From assembly GCA_020072965.1 (NCBI GenBank), contig JAIQFY010000009.1, positions 73,649-136,413 of the forward strand: a stretch of DNA of 62,765 nt, in the 5' to 3' direction. Below, one piece after another: positions 27,579 to 40,662 of this stretch. The position numbers and the translations under genes were made by a program. Every line of letters starts with the position of its first letter. Within the stretch, counting starts at the first letter, position 1. The notes beneath the pieces were generated by a model, which searched no databases, was not told where the DNA came from, and saw nothing but the letters and a program-made list of their open reading frames with translations. Origin of the DNA: Terriglobia bacterium. GTDB taxonomy: Bacteria; Acidobacteriota; Terriglobia; JAIQFV01.

Positions 27579-28096
27579 TTTTTACCCGGAGTACCGGTGC
27601 CTCCTTAATGACAAAGAGATCCTTTATTTTGTGATCTCAACGCCTCTCCCCGGCGCCATGTCGTCCCCGATGAGCTTCAGTTCCGCACCATTCAACACTT
27701 GCAAAGCTCTCGGAAAAACAAATCATTTTCAATCTGGATATGGGGTCGATAGTGTGCCCCAAACCAGAGTGTAATGGACTCCAGCCGCGCGATCTCAGCG
27801 GCCGGGAATTGCGGGGACTGACCCGTCATTCTCCTGGTCGTCAACAGGATAATCCTACCGTTCGTGGACCTCAATGATATAAGTCACATCGTAGAATTGT
27901 CCCACTGAAGCGTTTCTTTGAAGTTTCCTCTCAATTCAAACGCTCGCCGGAGCATCTCTATGATCGGCCTGCAAGGCGGCTTTGCGAAAACCCATCGCAC
28001 TGGGGCTGAGTTTGTGAGAAAATCCCTGAACCTCTCGATCAGGCGAACCCTCGAGAGGTTCCCCAGGGTTACTTCATAAACGAGGAGAGGTGCTTC
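27579..28096. other. Intergenic region, 518 bases
   Basis: Between the CDGSH gene and fumarase. It contains a GAGATC/GATCTC inverted repeat near 27617-27640 without a T-run. Nothing else is recognisable. The fumarase promoter should lie in its right part. Confidence 0.45.
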
Positions 28097-29626
28097 ATGT
28101 TGCAATCCTTCAATAACAGCATGTTGGAACTGATTACCAAAACATCCAGTGACCTTCCTGCGGACGTGCGCGAGGTGATGGCCCGTGCGATGGCGGTGGA
28201 GATTCCGGGAAGCCAGGCATCTCAGGCATTGAACGTGATCGGGACGAACATCGACATGGCGGAGTTTTGCGAGGGGCCCATTTGTCAGGACACCGGTTGG
28301 CCGACGTTTGAAATACGCACCCCCGTCGGGGCCAATCAGCTGGAGATGAAGAAGGACATTGCGGCGGCGCTTGAAGAAGCCACGCGGCGAGGGAAGCTGC
28401 GTCCCAATTCGGTGGACTCTATCACCGGAAAAAACTCAGGAAACAACCTCGGTCCGGGCACTCCCACCTTTCATTTCGAGCAGTGGGAGAATGAAGGGGA
28501 GATTGAAGTCAAACTGCTGTTGAAGGGCGGCGGATGCGAAAACAAGAACATTCAATACTCGGTGCCGTGCGAACTCCCCCATCTCGGCCGCGCCGACCGA
28601 ACCCTCGAGGGGGTTCGCAGGTGCCTCCTCCATGCCGTTTGGCAGGCCCAGGGGCACGGTTGCAGCGCCGGGGCACTCGGCGTTTGCATCGGTGGAGATC
28701 GGATGCAGGGGTATACCATCGCGAAGCAGCAGCTGTTCCGGACGCTCGACGATGTCAACCCCAACCCGGAGCTGGCGAAGCTGGAGGAGTACATCCTGAA
28801 GGCATCCAATCTTTTGGGCATCGGCACCATGGGATTTGGAGGGAATGTCACCCTGATTGGCTGTAAGATCGCCGCGGTCAATCGTCTGCCCGCCTGCTTC
28901 TTCGTCACCGTGGCTTATGATTGCTGGGCCTTCCGCCGATTGGGTGTGATCCTGGACGCCAACACCGGCGCCATCAAGAAGTGGCTGTACCGCGACACCA
29001 CTCAATCTCCCCGGGCAATGTCGGTCGGAGAAGGCTTCCCCAGCACGGGCAAGGAAGTGCGCCTGGAGGCCCCCATCAATGAAGAGAAGATTCGATCCCT
29101 TCGAGTGGGCGAGGTGGTGATGATCAATGGTGAGATGTTCACCGGGCGGGATGCGGTGCACTCTTATCTTATGAAGCACGATCCGCCCACTAGCTTAAAA
29201 GGACACATCATTTATCACTGCGGGCCGGTCATGCTCAAGAACAACGGGACCTGGAAAGTGGTCGCGGCCGGGCCGACCACCTCCATCCGTGAAGAGCCCT
29301 ACCAGGCCGAGATCATCAAGCGCTATGGCGTGCGGGCCGTGATCGGGAAAGGCGGCATGGGAGCGAAGACACTGACGGGATTGAAAGAATCGGGCGCTGT
29401 CTATTTGAACGCCATTGGAGGGGCAGCGCAATATTACGCCCGCTGCGTAGATGAGGTTCTGGGTGTCGAGCTCCTGGATTTTGGAATTCCGGAGGCCATG
29501 TGGCATCTGCGCGTCCACGATTTTCCGGCCATCGTGACGATGGATGCCCACGGAAATTCGCTCCACGCGGACGTGGAAAAGGCCTCAGCGACGGTCCTGG
29601 AAAAATTCGCAGCGCCCGTATTTTGA
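28097..29626 (+). CDS. Class I (Fe-S) fumarate hydratase, fused alpha and beta parts
   Basis: 509 residues. It hydrates fumarate to L-malate in the TCA cycle using an oxygen-labile [4Fe-4S] cluster. The N-terminal part carries CQDTG (Cys63), NLGPGTP, KGGGCENKN and GCSAGALGVCIGGDR; the C-terminal beta part carries GEVVMINGEMFTGRDAVH, HCGPVM and GKGGMGAKT. Some bacteria encode these as two subunits; here they are one chain. GAGGAGAGG precedes ATG 28097; ATG 28121 is an alternative. It sits near the kor operon, also a ferredoxin/TCA function. Confidence 0.95.
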   Translation: MLQSFNNSMLELITKTSSDLPADVREVMARAMAVEIPGSQASQALNVIGTNIDMAEFCEGPICQDTGWPTFEIRTPVGANQLEMKKDIAAALEEATRRGKLRPNSVDSITGKNSGNNLGPGTPTFHFEQWENEGEIEVKLLLKGGGCENKNIQYSVPCELPHLGRADRTLEGVRRCLLHAVWQAQGHGCSAGALGVCIGGDRMQGYTIAKQQLFRTLDDVNPNPELAKLEEYILKASNLLGIGTMGFGGNVTLIGCKIAAVNRLPACFFVTVAYDCWAFRRLGVILDANTGAIKKWLYRDTTQSPRAMSVGEGFPSTGKEVRLEAPINEEKIRSLRVGEVVMINGEMFTGRDAVHSYLMKHDPPTSLKGHIIYHCGPVMLKNNGTWKVVAAGPTTSIREEPYQAEIIKRYGVRAVIGKGGMGAKTLTGLKESGAVYLNAIGGAAQYYARCVDEVLGVELLDFGIPEAMWHLRVHDFPAIVTMDAHGNSLHADVEKASATVLEKFAAPVF

Positions 29627-29637
29627 GGTTGTAGGGG

Positions 29638-29655
29638 CGTCCGCCGCGGCGGACG
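29638..29655. terminator. GC-rich perfect palindrome after fumarase
   Basis: CGTCCGCCGCGGCGGACG, an 18-base perfect palindrome twelve bases after the fumarase stop. Its position suits a transcript end, but there is no T-run. Confidence 0.45.
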
Positions 29656-29756
29656 TGCGCCCTGCCCATGACACCCTTCCTACGAAGGGCGTCCACCGCG
29701 GAGCGCTGTGCGCCACCGCGTCGGTTTTTGAAATTTCCAAACAAGGAGGGTTGGCC

Positions 29757-30206
29757 ATGAAGTTACGGATGAAGTGGATGTTCTCAGCGGCTCTGTTGGC
29801 TTTGGCTATGACGGCTTCAGGGGTGCTCGCTTTGGACGTCGTCAATTACAAAAGCCTGGCTGGCGTGGTGTGGCACCAGCAGGATCTTTACGTAACGATC
29901 AACAGTTTTACTGACCAATGGAAGAACGTCGTCGGTAAGAACTGGTACATGACGATGACAGTACAAAATCGGGGGGACGATCCGGCTACCTTTGATGCCT
30001 CAAAAATCGAGATTGACGACAGCAAAGGCACGAGCTTTCGCGCCCAACCCGTTACCGGGGCTCCGCAGAGCGAGTTGAAACAGACCCTCTCTCCCGGGGG
30101 ATCAGCGCAATTCAAAGTGATGTTCGACGGCCACATCTACTTTGACCGTCGCACCCCCGCCCATCTGAAATACACTCTCGACACGAAGGTTGACATCATC
30201 AAATGA
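29757..30206 (+). CDS. Exported protein of unknown function
   Basis: 149 residues. A clear signal peptide (MKLRMKWMFSAALLALAMTASGVLA) with cleavage near residue 25. The rest reads as a beta-sandwich, with alternating hydrophobics and the phrase MTVQNRGDDPATFDASKIEI, reminiscent of DUF4352-type domains, though I cannot name the family. AAGGAGGG lies eight bases upstream. The stop overlaps the start of the TPR gene, so the two are probably co-translated. Confidence 0.75.
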   Translation: MKLRMKWMFSAALLALAMTASGVLALDVVNYKSLAGVVWHQQDLYVTINSFTDQWKNVVGKNWYMTMTVQNRGDDPATFDASKIEIDDSKGTSFRAQPVTGAPQSELKQTLSPGGSAQFKVMFDGHIYFDRRTPAHLKYTLDTKVDIIK

Positions 30207-31126
30207 AGTCCCAACGAATCCGTTCATTCCGGATGTCTCTCTTGGAGCCCGGAGAAGAGCTTGCAGGAGAAATAAAGCCACCAAACAGCGCAAGAAGCAC
30301 GGGAAGAGGCAAACAGCTCCATGTGAAGACAGTATGTGGGTTGTGTTCCTCCCGGAGGCTTCTTCTCTTGTTGCTGGCAGGGATGCTTTTACTCCCAGTC
30401 CCTTTCGTGGCGCAGGAATCGTCCAAGCCATGTCCTTCGCAGCCCGACATTGATCGGGCCGCCTCGCTCCTGAAGCAGGACAAACTGGACGATGCAGCCA
30501 AGATCCTGAAGGGCGCCGTGGACAACGACCCCAAGTGTCCTGGGGCGCATCTCCAATATGGAAACCTGCTTTACCGGCGGGGTCGTGTGGGCGACGCGCT
30601 CTTGGAATTCCAACAAGCCGTCAGGCTGAATCCGAAGCTGGAGGAAGCCAGCCATCGCCTCGGCAACACCTATGCCCGCCTGAACCGATATGACGATGCT
30701 GTCAAGGCGTTCAAGGCGGCACTCGCCTTGAATCCCAACGCGGCTGATGTCGAGGTCGATCTGGGAAACGTTTATGCCGTCCGAGGGATCATAGCGGAAG
30801 GAAAAGCGCACTACCTGGCTGCACTGAAGATTAACCCCAACATGGCGGTGGCGCACAATAACCTGGGACTGCTGCTCAAAGACGAAAAGAAATATGAGGA
30901 GGCAATCAAAGAATTTGAGAAAACGGCCTCCATTGATCCTGCCTATGCGGATCCGCATGAAGGACTGGGGGACGTGTATGCCCTTCAGAAGAAGTACAAC
31001 GAGGCGGTTCAGGAATACGAGCTGTACCTGAAGCTGGCCCCCAATGCGGATGATGCCAACGCGGTCCGGCGAGCCATCTCGGCGGCGAAATCCATGGCCG
31101 CCAAGCCCCCGGGCAAATCCGAATAG
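30203..31126 (+). CDS. Exported/anchored tetratricopeptide-repeat protein
   Basis: 307 residues. About six TPR units from residue 78 on (PDIDRAASLLKQDKLDDAAK, LLYRRGRVGDALLEFQQAV, NTYARLNRYDDAVKAF, YEEAIKEFEKTASIDP, KKYNEAVQEYELYL). A hydrophobic segment at 52-70 could be a signal or anchor. The first 40 residues are unusual; GTG 30323 would give a conventional signal peptide, so the start is uncertain. ATG 30203 overlaps the preceding stop (ATGA). Probable periplasmic scaffold acting with the preceding exported protein. Confidence 0.82.
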   Translation: MKSQRIRSFRMSLLEPGEELAGEIKPPNSARSTGRGKQLHVKTVCGLCSSRRLLLLLLAGMLLLPVPFVAQESSKPCPSQPDIDRAASLLKQDKLDDAAKILKGAVDNDPKCPGAHLQYGNLLYRRGRVGDALLEFQQAVRLNPKLEEASHRLGNTYARLNRYDDAVKAFKAALALNPNAADVEVDLGNVYAVRGIIAEGKAHYLAALKINPNMAVAHNNLGLLLKDEKKYEEAIKEFEKTASIDPAYADPHEGLGDVYALQKKYNEAVQEYELYLKLAPNADDANAVRRAISAAKSMAAKPPGKSE

Positions 31127-31160
31127 ACTCCGGTCGCACAATCCCGGGCTGCTTCCCCCA

Positions 31161-31191
31161 ATAAAAAACCCGAGGGCGAAATCCCTCGGGT
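31161..31191 (-). terminator. Intrinsic terminator of the cold shock gene
   Basis: On the minus strand ACCCGAGGG, a six-base loop, CCCTCGGGT, then TTTTTTAT. It lies 29 bases past the csp stop. Confidence 0.9.
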
Positions 31192-31219
31192 AAAATATGG
31201 TTTAGATTGGGGTGACGAT

Positions 31220-31453
31220 TTACTGCTGAGGAGTTGGAGTCTGAGCGCCCAGTCTTTCGACCTTGTCGGCCTGGAGACCTTTCGGACCCTCGGTCACTTC
31301 AAATCTCACCAGTTCACCCTCAGCCAGGGTGCGGTAGCCTTCAGCGAGGATGGCCGTGTGATGCACAAAGACATCGCTACCCGACTCCCGCTCGATGAAT
31401 CCGTACCCTTTGCTGTTATTGAACCATTTCACCTTACCAGTTTCTTTTGCCAT
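31220..31453 (-). CDS. CspA-family cold shock protein
   Basis: 77 residues. Single cold-shock domain with [18 protein letters not shown] (RNP1) and DVFVHHTAI (RNP2), then a C-terminal tail [10 protein letters not shown] beyond the usual length. It binds single-stranded RNA/DNA as a chaperone. AAGGAG lies 11 bases upstream of the ATG. The leader back to the candidate promoter is about 240 bases, typical of cold-regulated csp mRNAs, and has a terminator-like hairpin in it. Confidence 0.95.
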   Translation of the reverse strand: MAKETGKVKWFNNSKGYGFIERESGSDVFVHHTAILAEGYRTLAEGELVRFEVTEGPKGLQADKVERLGAQTPTPQQ

Positions 31454-31591
31454 TGAGAGAATGCTCCTTCGTTGCTGCTAGGTTTTTGAAGAACCCCGAC
31501 TAGCAAGATCGAAGCTCTTTGCAATCCAGTTTTGTGCTGCCTTGTTTGCCCGCGAGGCTAAGCGACCCTGGTCTACCCGACTGATCCCCTG

Positions 31592-31692
31592 ACTCAAAAT
31601 GAAAAAGGCCGCTGAGCTTAATTCTCTAAATTCAGCGGCCTCTGTTTCATATTGAATCAGTCCTGAGCCAACAAAAACACAAAACAACTGCG
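31592..31692 (-). ncRNA. Candidate ~95-nt small RNA or attenuated csp leader
   Basis: Predicted from a promoter (TTGACA, 17 bases, TATTTT at 31699-31727) and the terminator at 31596-31641 with no credible ORF between. Start and end are estimates. The alternative is the leader of the cold shock mRNA with an attenuator. Confidence 0.45.
31596..31641 (-). terminator. Intrinsic terminator upstream of cold shock gene
   Basis: On the minus strand AGGCCGCTGA, a 16-base loop, TCAGCGGCCT, then TTTTCATTTT. It lies about 50 bases past the candidate promoter, so it ends a short transcript or attenuates csp. It would also catch read-through from the rRNA operon. Confidence 0.75.
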
Positions 31693-31698
31693 CTAAAA

Positions 31699-31727
31699 AA
31701 AATACTTGAAGCAATTTTTGATGTCAA
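31699..31727 (-). promoter_or_regulatory. Sigma70-type promoter upstream of csp/sRNA
   Basis: On the minus strand TTGACA (31727-31722), a 17-base spacer, TATTTT (31704-31699), in an AT-rich setting with an upstream T-tract. Confidence 0.7.
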
Positions 31728-32003
31728 CAAAAAAATGCGGTAAGCGGTTCTTTTTGCCAAACCTTACGCCCTCGTTGGGTTTTTGGCAGAAGTTCATCGA
31801 GGGCATCAGAATTGAATTTTCCGGAGTAAACTTCGATTCCCACAAAGGCGCCTTAGGTGAAGGTGCCCCGCAAAGGAAATTGGGTTTCGCCCTCCGACAA
31901 GGCACACAAATTCTAGGGGAAGGGATTGGCGCGCCATGAAATCGGGTTTTCGGGTTGAGGGGATTTCGAAGAAGGGCTCGTTGGAACTTCTTCCTGCAAG
32001 CAT

Positions 32004-32029
32004 AATGGCCCCGCTTAAGCGGGGCCATT
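32004..32029. terminator. 26-base perfect palindrome after 5S rRNA
   Basis: AATGGCCCCGCTT followed by its exact complement, 11 bases past the 5S 3' end. Likely 3' structure of the rRNA transcript; the T-run is poor. Confidence 0.55.
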
Positions 32030-32039
32030 TCAGGTTTAC

Positions 32040-32157
32040 TCCTGGCAGCGTCCTACCTTCCCGCACGGTTTCCCGTGAAGTATTATCGGCGCTGTGGGTC
32101 TTAACTACCGAGTTCGGGATGGGATCGGGTGGTACCCCCACGCTATGGCCGCCAGGA
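32040..32157 (-). rRNA. rrf: 5S ribosomal RNA
   Basis: Minus strand begins CCTGGCGGCCATAGCG, contains CCCGATCCCATCCCGAACTC and ends GCTGCCAGGAG, pairing with its 5' end. Ends are good to a few bases. Confidence 0.93.
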
Positions 32158-32229
32158 AGCGGATGAGTCAAGGACCGGGGCTGGTTGGAACACAAACCTG
32201 TCCCTTGAGCCCTGGGGTTCTGACAACTC

Positions 32230-32241
32230 AATATTGATGGG
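32230..32241 (-). other. 3' half of the 23S processing stem
   Basis: On the minus strand CCCATCAATATT, exactly complementary in the transcript to AATATTGATGGG at 35095-35106. The two flank 23S rRNA and would form the RNase III stem. Confidence 0.75.
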
Positions 32242-32257
32242 CAATTAATGTAAGATT

Positions 32258-35083
<2,826 letters not shown>

Positions 35084-35094
35084 CACATCAACTA

Positions 35095-35106
35095 CCCATC
35101 AATATT
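35095..35106 (-). other. 5' half of the 23S processing stem
   Basis: AATATTGATGGG on the minus strand, complementary to 32230-32241; see that entry. Confidence 0.75.
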
Positions 35107-35108
35107 CA

Positions 35109-35120
35109 ATTGTCAAAGAC
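35109..35120 (-). promoter_or_regulatory. boxA antitermination element before 23S
   Basis: Minus strand GTCTTTGACAAT, the same core as in the 16S leader. Confidence 0.65.
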
Positions 35121-35127
35121 CCAACAC

Positions 35128-35222
35128 CCGATTTCGGACTTCGGATTTGCGATTTCGGAGGATGAAAAGGCATTTCACCTTCCCTTATTCCGCAATCGAA
35201 AATCCGCAATCCGCAATCGTCA
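35128..35222. repeat. Imperfect inverted repeat in the tRNA-Ala/23S spacer
   Basis: GATTTCGG/TTGCGATTTCGG units at 35131-35158 face AATCGAAAATCCGCAATCC units at 35192-35222 in opposite orientation. The build (long arms of degenerate 10-11-mers) is like the TTGGAATT elements but with a GATTTCGG core. It is transcribed with the rRNA. Confidence 0.7.
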
Positions 35223-35239
35223 ACCCGCATTCAGAAATC

Positions 35240-35315
35240 TGGTGGAGCTGATGGGGATCGAACCCACGACCTCGTGAATGCAAATCACGCGCTCTCCCAG
35301 CTGAGCTACAGCCCC
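35240..35315 (-). tRNA. tRNA-Ala (anticodon TGC)
   Basis: 76 bases on the minus strand: GGGGCTGTAGCTCAG at the 5' end, anticodon loop ATTTGCATT, GGTTCGATCC in the T arm and an encoded CCA end. The acceptor stem GGGGCTG pairs with CAGCTCC. Standard position in the 16S-23S spacer. Confidence 0.95.
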
Positions 35316-35420
35316 CCCCACCCTGTCGAATTGCGGCCTTTGGATTTTGGAAATTGAATCTTGGAATTTCCGAATCCACAAACCGCATTCTCGTCTCGGC
35401 CGTCCGATATCGGGATTCGG

Positions 35421-35497
35421 TGGTGGGCCTAGGTAGAGTTGAACTACCGACCTCACCCTTATCAGGGGTGCGCTCTAGCCAACTGAGCTATAGGCCC
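35421..35497 (-). tRNA. tRNA-Ile (anticodon GAT)
   Basis: 77 bases on the minus strand: GGGCCTATAGCTCAGTTGG, anticodon loop CTGATAA, GGTTCAACTC-type T arm (AGTTCAACTCT), encoded CCA. The acceptor arms GGGCCTA and TAGGCCC pair fully. Confidence 0.95.
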
Positions 35498-35676
35498 GTC
35501 CCTTTAGCCTATAGCATAAAGCGTTCAGCCGGAAACCCGACGACCGGCCGCTGGCCGACCTTCTTCCAGGCTTTACGCTTTCAGCTTCGCGGAAGAGCTT
35601 TGAGGTAGATTGAGGTGCCGAACTCTGAAAAATCCAGGCTGAGTAATCGAGCGCCAAAGCACCCGATCGATTTCTC

Positions 35677-37207
<1,531 letters not shown>

Positions 37208-37269
37208 TAGCTTGATCGGTTCGTACGTCTCAAACCTGAAATTCTCCAGAATTCAGGCACTCTCAATCT

Positions 37270-37283
37270 ATTGTCAAAGAACA
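37270..37283 (-). promoter_or_regulatory. boxA antitermination element in the 16S leader
   Basis: Minus strand TGTTCTTTGACAAT, close to the bacterial boxA consensus TGCTCTTTAACA, about 65 bases before 16S. Confidence 0.7.
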
Positions 37284-37301
37284 TGACCTCAAAGCTTTAG
37301 A

Positions 37302-37330
37302 AATATAATGAATTTAAACGAATCAGTCAA
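37302..37330 (-). promoter_or_regulatory. rRNA operon promoter
   Basis: On the minus strand TTGACT (37330-37325), a 17-base spacer, TATATT (37307-37302). It lies about 95 bases upstream of 16S, followed by boxA. Confidence 0.82.
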
Positions 37331-37517
37331 GTGGTAATTCACAAAAACATCGGGGGCCTTGTTTTCCGCGTGATACACGCTCTTATCCGCACTCGGTACG
37401 ACACCGCGCGCTCACTCTCCTGAAAAGAGTTTCAATTGCGAATTTCGGATTGAGGATTTTGGATTGTCGTGAAGGTTCGGGGTCCGCAGGCCTGCGGCCT
37501 CGCCCCGTCGGCCGAAC

Positions 37518-38273
37518 TTACTGGATCATCGTCTTTTTGTCGGGGCGATCGTCCTGCTCCGCCCTCTTCTCTTTTTCGACCTCGCTCAGGTAGATTTTGA
37601 ACTTCCGACGGGCGCGCTGCAACTTCCATCGCGCCCACATCTCGCCCCATCCGAGCGACCATCGGCCGCGGCGCAGGTAGAGGTACCCAAAAGCCATTCC
37701 CCCCAGATGGGCAGTGTGGGAAACGCCCGACCCTGATGTGGCAATCGCCGCGTAAAATTCCAGCGCTCCCATAATCAGGACGAAATATTTGGCCTTGATG
37801 GGAAACAGAAAATATAGATAAATGACCCGGTCAGCAAACAGGACCCCGTAGGCCAGCAGCAGTCCATAGATCGCTCCCGAAGCCCCCACGGTCGGCACAG
37901 AGGAGAGCGGACCCACGAGGTAACTGCACAGGCCTGCCCCCACACCCGAAAGAAAGTAATAACGCAGAAATTTTTTGAGTCCCCAGAGCCGCTCCAGATC
38001 ACATCCAAACATCCACAGGACGAGCATGTTAAAGAGAAGGTGAAGCGGACCTGCATGGACAAACAGGTAGGTCACAAACTGCCACACAAAGAATCGCGTT
38101 GTGATCAGCGCCGGAACCAGACCCAGCATCCCATCAAAGGGAATGCCCCCCATGTTCTGCACAAAAAACCGCAGCGCGAACGCCGCGATATTCGCGACGA
38201 TCAGCCCTTTGACCCCGCGACTCAGCGGGCCCCCGAACGAAATGGTTCGAGTTTGAAATCGAGAAGAGTTCAT
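37518..38273 (-). CDS. Rhomboid family intramembrane serine protease
   Basis: 251 residues with about six membrane helices. Catalytic Ser is in GASGAIYG and catalytic His in HTAHLGGMAFGY; the HAGPLHLLFNMLVLW segment matches the conserved His/Asn helix. It cleaves membrane proteins within the bilayer; substrate unknown. The hydrophilic C-terminal tail (about 45 residues, Arg/Lys-rich) is cytoplasmic. No Shine-Dalgarno is visible: the leader consists of CAGCNNT heptad repeats. A CCGCAGGCCTGCGG palindrome follows the gene and may end the transcript. Confidence 0.92.
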   Translation of the reverse strand: MNSSRFQTRTISFGGPLSRGVKGLIVANIAAFALRFFVQNMGGIPFDGMLGLVPALITTRFFVWQFVTYLFVHAGPLHLLFNMLVLWMFGCDLERLWGLKKFLRYYFLSGVGAGLCSYLVGPLSSVPTVGASGAIYGLLLAYGVLFADRVIYLYFLFPIKAKYFVLIMGALEFYAAIATSGSGVSHTAHLGGMAFGYLYLRRGRWSLGWGEMWARWKLQRARRKFKIYLSEVEKEKRAEQDDRPDKKTMIQ

Positions 38274-38280
38274 GGGAGAT

Positions 38281-38357
38281 CAGCCATCAGCCATCAGCCA
38301 TCAGCCGTCAGCGGTCAGCCGTCAGCAGTCAGCCATCAGCAGTCAGCGGTCAGCATT
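38281..38357. repeat. Eleven tandem heptads CAGCNNT
   Basis: Units CAGCCAT (three in a row), CAGCCGT, CAGCGGT, CAGCCGT, CAGCAGT, CAGCCAT, CAGCAGT, CAGCGGT, CAGCATT. Four units in opposite orientation (38476-38503) can pair with them. The array begins eight bases upstream of the rhomboid start codon. Confidence 0.9.
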
Positions 38358-38511
38358 CATCGATAAACCAGAGGCAATTGAAGGATCCATCTCTTCAGCA
38401 AGCACCTCGGTTGGCCACCCGCAACAAGACGCTGACTAGAACAAGCATATCGACGTCCATTGAAGCCAATCGCTGAGTGCTGGTAGCTGACCGCTGATGG
38501 CTGATTCAGGA

Positions 38512-39816
38512 TCAAGCGGTCTGATGCTCACGCAGATATCTTTCAATGCGCGCGCCGTAGATCGGAAACCGGGATGCCAACGCTTCGACATCCTGGCGGA
38601 CCTTCTGGCGCGTCCCTTCACTCTCCGGATCGAGCAGGACGGAAGTGATCAGCGAGCCGATCAGCTTCATTTCCTCCTGCTTCATGCCCCGGGTGGTGAC
38701 AGCGGGAGTCCCGATCCGAATTCCACTGGCGGTCATGGGAGGGTTCGTATCAAACGGAATGGCGTTTTTGTTTACAGTAATCCGGGCCGCTTCGAGGGCC
38801 TTTTCCGCCTGCTTCCCCGTCAGGTTTTTCTTGGTCACATCCACCAGCATCAAATGAGTGTCCGTTCCATTGGAAACAATCCGAAAGCCATTGTGGGCCA
38901 GGACCTCTGCCAGGGTCCGGGCATTCTCCAACACCTGTTGGATATAGACACGAAATTCCGGCTGCAAGGCTTCAAGAAACGACACCGCTTTGGCCGCGAT
39001 GACGTGCATCAACGGTCCCCCTTGAACGCCCGGAAACACCACGCGATCGAGATCTTTGGCAAAAGCCTCTTTGCACATCACCATGCCGCCCCGGGGGCCG
39101 CGCAAGGTCTTATGGGTGGTGGTCGTCACGAAGTCGGCGTACGGCACCGGAGAGGGATGCAGACCGGTGGCCACCATCCCCGCGATGTGGGCGACATCCA
39201 CCATCAATAGCGCACCGGCGCCCCGGGCGATCTCGCTCAGCCGCGGAAAATCAATGATGCGGGGATACGCGCTGGCCCCCGCCACGATCAAGCGGGGATG
39301 GTGTTCTTTCGCCAGCCGTTCGAGTTCGTCGTAATCAATCGTTTCGGTATCCCGGCGAACCCCATACGGGACGATGTTATACATCTTTCCCGAGAAATTC
39401 AGGGGGTGACCGTGCGTGAGGTGACCGCCATGCGCCAGGTTCATGCCCAGCATCGTGTCCCCGGGCTTCAGGACCGTCAGATAAACTGACATATTTGCCT
39501 GGGCCCCGGAATGCGGTTGTACATTGGCGTGTTCGCAGCCAAACAGCTCCTTGGCACGCTTGATCGCAAGAGACTCTGCCACGTCGACAAACTCGCAACC
39601 TCCGTAATACCGTTTCCCGGGATATCCCTCGGCGTACTTGTTGGTCAACACGGACCCCAGCGCTGCCAGTACGGCCTCGCTCACAAAATTCTCAGAGGCG
39701 ATCAGTTCGAGTCCTTCGGCTTGGCGGCGCGTCTCTCCCAGCAGCGCTTCGGCAATCTCCGGATCCGTCTCACCCACCGCCTGGTTCATCCAATTCTCAT
39801 TCCTGCTCATAAGCAT
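38512..39816 (-). CDS. glyA: Serine hydroxymethyltransferase
   Basis: 434 residues. PLP enzyme interconverting serine and glycine with tetrahydrofolate, the main source of one-carbon units. Features: [29 protein letters not shown], the GGHLTHG region, and the PLP Lys in [16 protein letters not shown] 39816 and ATG 39810 are both possible. rpiB lies 170 bases upstream on the same strand, a pairing common in bacteria. Confidence 0.97.
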   Translation of the reverse strand: MLMSRNENWMNQAVGETDPEIAEALLGETRRQAEGLELIASENFVSEAVLAALGSVLTNKYAEGYPGKRYYGGCEFVDVAESLAIKRAKELFGCEHANVQPHSGAQANMSVYLTVLKPGDTMLGMNLAHGGHLTHGHPLNFSGKMYNIVPYGVRRDTETIDYDELERLAKEHHPRLIVAGASAYPRIIDFPRLSEIARGAGALLMVDVAHIAGMVATGLHPSPVPYADFVTTTTHKTLRGPRGGMVMCKEAFAKDLDRVVFPGVQGGPLMHVIAAKAVSFLEALQPEFRVYIQQVLENARTLAEVLAHNGFRIVSNGTDTHLMLVDVTKKNLTGKQAEKALEAARITVNKNAIPFDTNPPMTASGIRIGTPAVTTRGMKQEEMKLIGSLITSVLLDPESEGTRQKVRQDVEALASRFPIYGARIERYLREHQTA

Positions 39817-39985
39817 TCATCCATTCCTATTTTTTTCTTCCGCCCGGCCCGACCGAAGAAAAACCTGAAAACATGACGCGTTATCGTGTCGCCGCCCGGC
39901 AGGATGCCAGACGGCGGTAGGGTCTGCAAAATTGTCGCTCCCGCGCCCGACCTGGGCAGACAAGCGGGACCATGTTCCGGACACC

Positions 39986-40447
39986 TTATACCGGGGTACC
40001 CTTGAGATACTGTAACTCGATTTCCCTGATCTTCTCGATGCGCACGGCGTGTCTTCCCCCCTCGAAAGGAGTGCTCAACCAAATCTCCACCATCTTCCGC
40101 GCCACGTCCTCGCCGATCAGTCTCCCGCCCAAACATAGTACATTGGCGTCATTGTGTGCCCGGCTCATCTCCGCCGTATGAGCATCCACGCACTCGGCGG
40201 CCCGAACCCCCACTACCTTGTTGGCAGCGATGGACATGCCGATTCCCGAACCGCACACAAGAATTCCTCGCTCCACCTCTCCCCTGGACACTTTTTCAGC
40301 CACAATTTTCGCGAAATCGGGATAATCGCAACGGACCTCGGAATGCGTCCCGACGTCCTGAACTTCGCATGCCTTTTCCCGCAGCCACGCCAGAACCTTC
40401 TGCTTGAGCTGAAAACCGGCGTGATCGCTGCCGATTGCAACTTTCAT
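39986..40447 (-). CDS. rpiB: Ribose-5-phosphate isomerase B
   Basis: 153 residues, RpiB/LacAB fold. It interconverts ribose-5-P and ribulose-5-P. Signature parts: IGSDHAGFQLK at the start, DYPDFA, LVCGSGIGMSIAANK (with the catalytic Cys) and HNDANVLCLGGR. ATG 40447 is selected because the upstream extension is not conserved in the family. Confidence 0.95.
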   Translation of the reverse strand: MKVAIGSDHAGFQLKQKVLAWLREKACEVQDVGTHSEVRCDYPDFAKIVAEKVSRGEVERGILVCGSGIGMSIAANKVVGVRAAECVDAHTAEMSRAHNDANVLCLGGRLIGEDVARKMVEIWLSTPFEGGRHAVRIEKIREIELQYLKGTPV

Positions 40448-40595
40448 GGTCAAAAAATGGTAGCCCACAGGCAGGGGATTTGCAATCAAAATAAAGACCT
40501 CGAGGACGCTGATGACCGGGGACCCCGTGCATCCAAATATGTTCTGACGCAACACATTGGCACCGTTGTGCATCCTAACCCAAGGGCGAAAGGGC

Positions 40596-40624
40596 TTGAC
40601 TCAAACCGGCCTGGAAAATACAAT
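40596..40624 (+). promoter_or_regulatory. Promoter of the GWxTD gene
   Basis: TTGACT (40596-40601), 17-base spacer, TACAAT (40619-40624), 39 bases before the ATG. Confidence 0.7.
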
Positions 40625-40662
40625 ACATCCTGTCAATCGTAGTCCGCGAGGGAGAGTTCCCT

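Larger units (their letters stand above)
31454..32039 (-). other. Region between 5S rRNA and cold shock gene, 586 bases
   Basis: From the 5S side it holds a 26-base palindrome (32004-32029), about 270 bases with no recognisable content, a sigma70-type promoter (31699-31727), an intrinsic terminator (31596-31641) and the csp leader. A TTGCTAG/CTAGCAGCAA stem at about 31470-31503 lies close to the csp ribosome site and could affect translation. Confidence 0.6.

Noticed and set aside
31478-31714. 78-residue frame upstream of csp on the minus strand
   Set aside because: It overlaps the promoter-terminator region and has no ribosome site or family similarity.
38281-38357. Regular repeats suggesting a CRISPR array
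   Set aside because: Units are seven bases with no spacers and no cas genes nearby.
39835-39877. TTTTTCTTC...GAAGAAAAA inverted repeat between rpiB and glyA as a terminator
   Set aside because: The T-tract lies on the 5' side and the A-tract on the 3' side of the hairpin on both strands, so no U-run would follow the stem.
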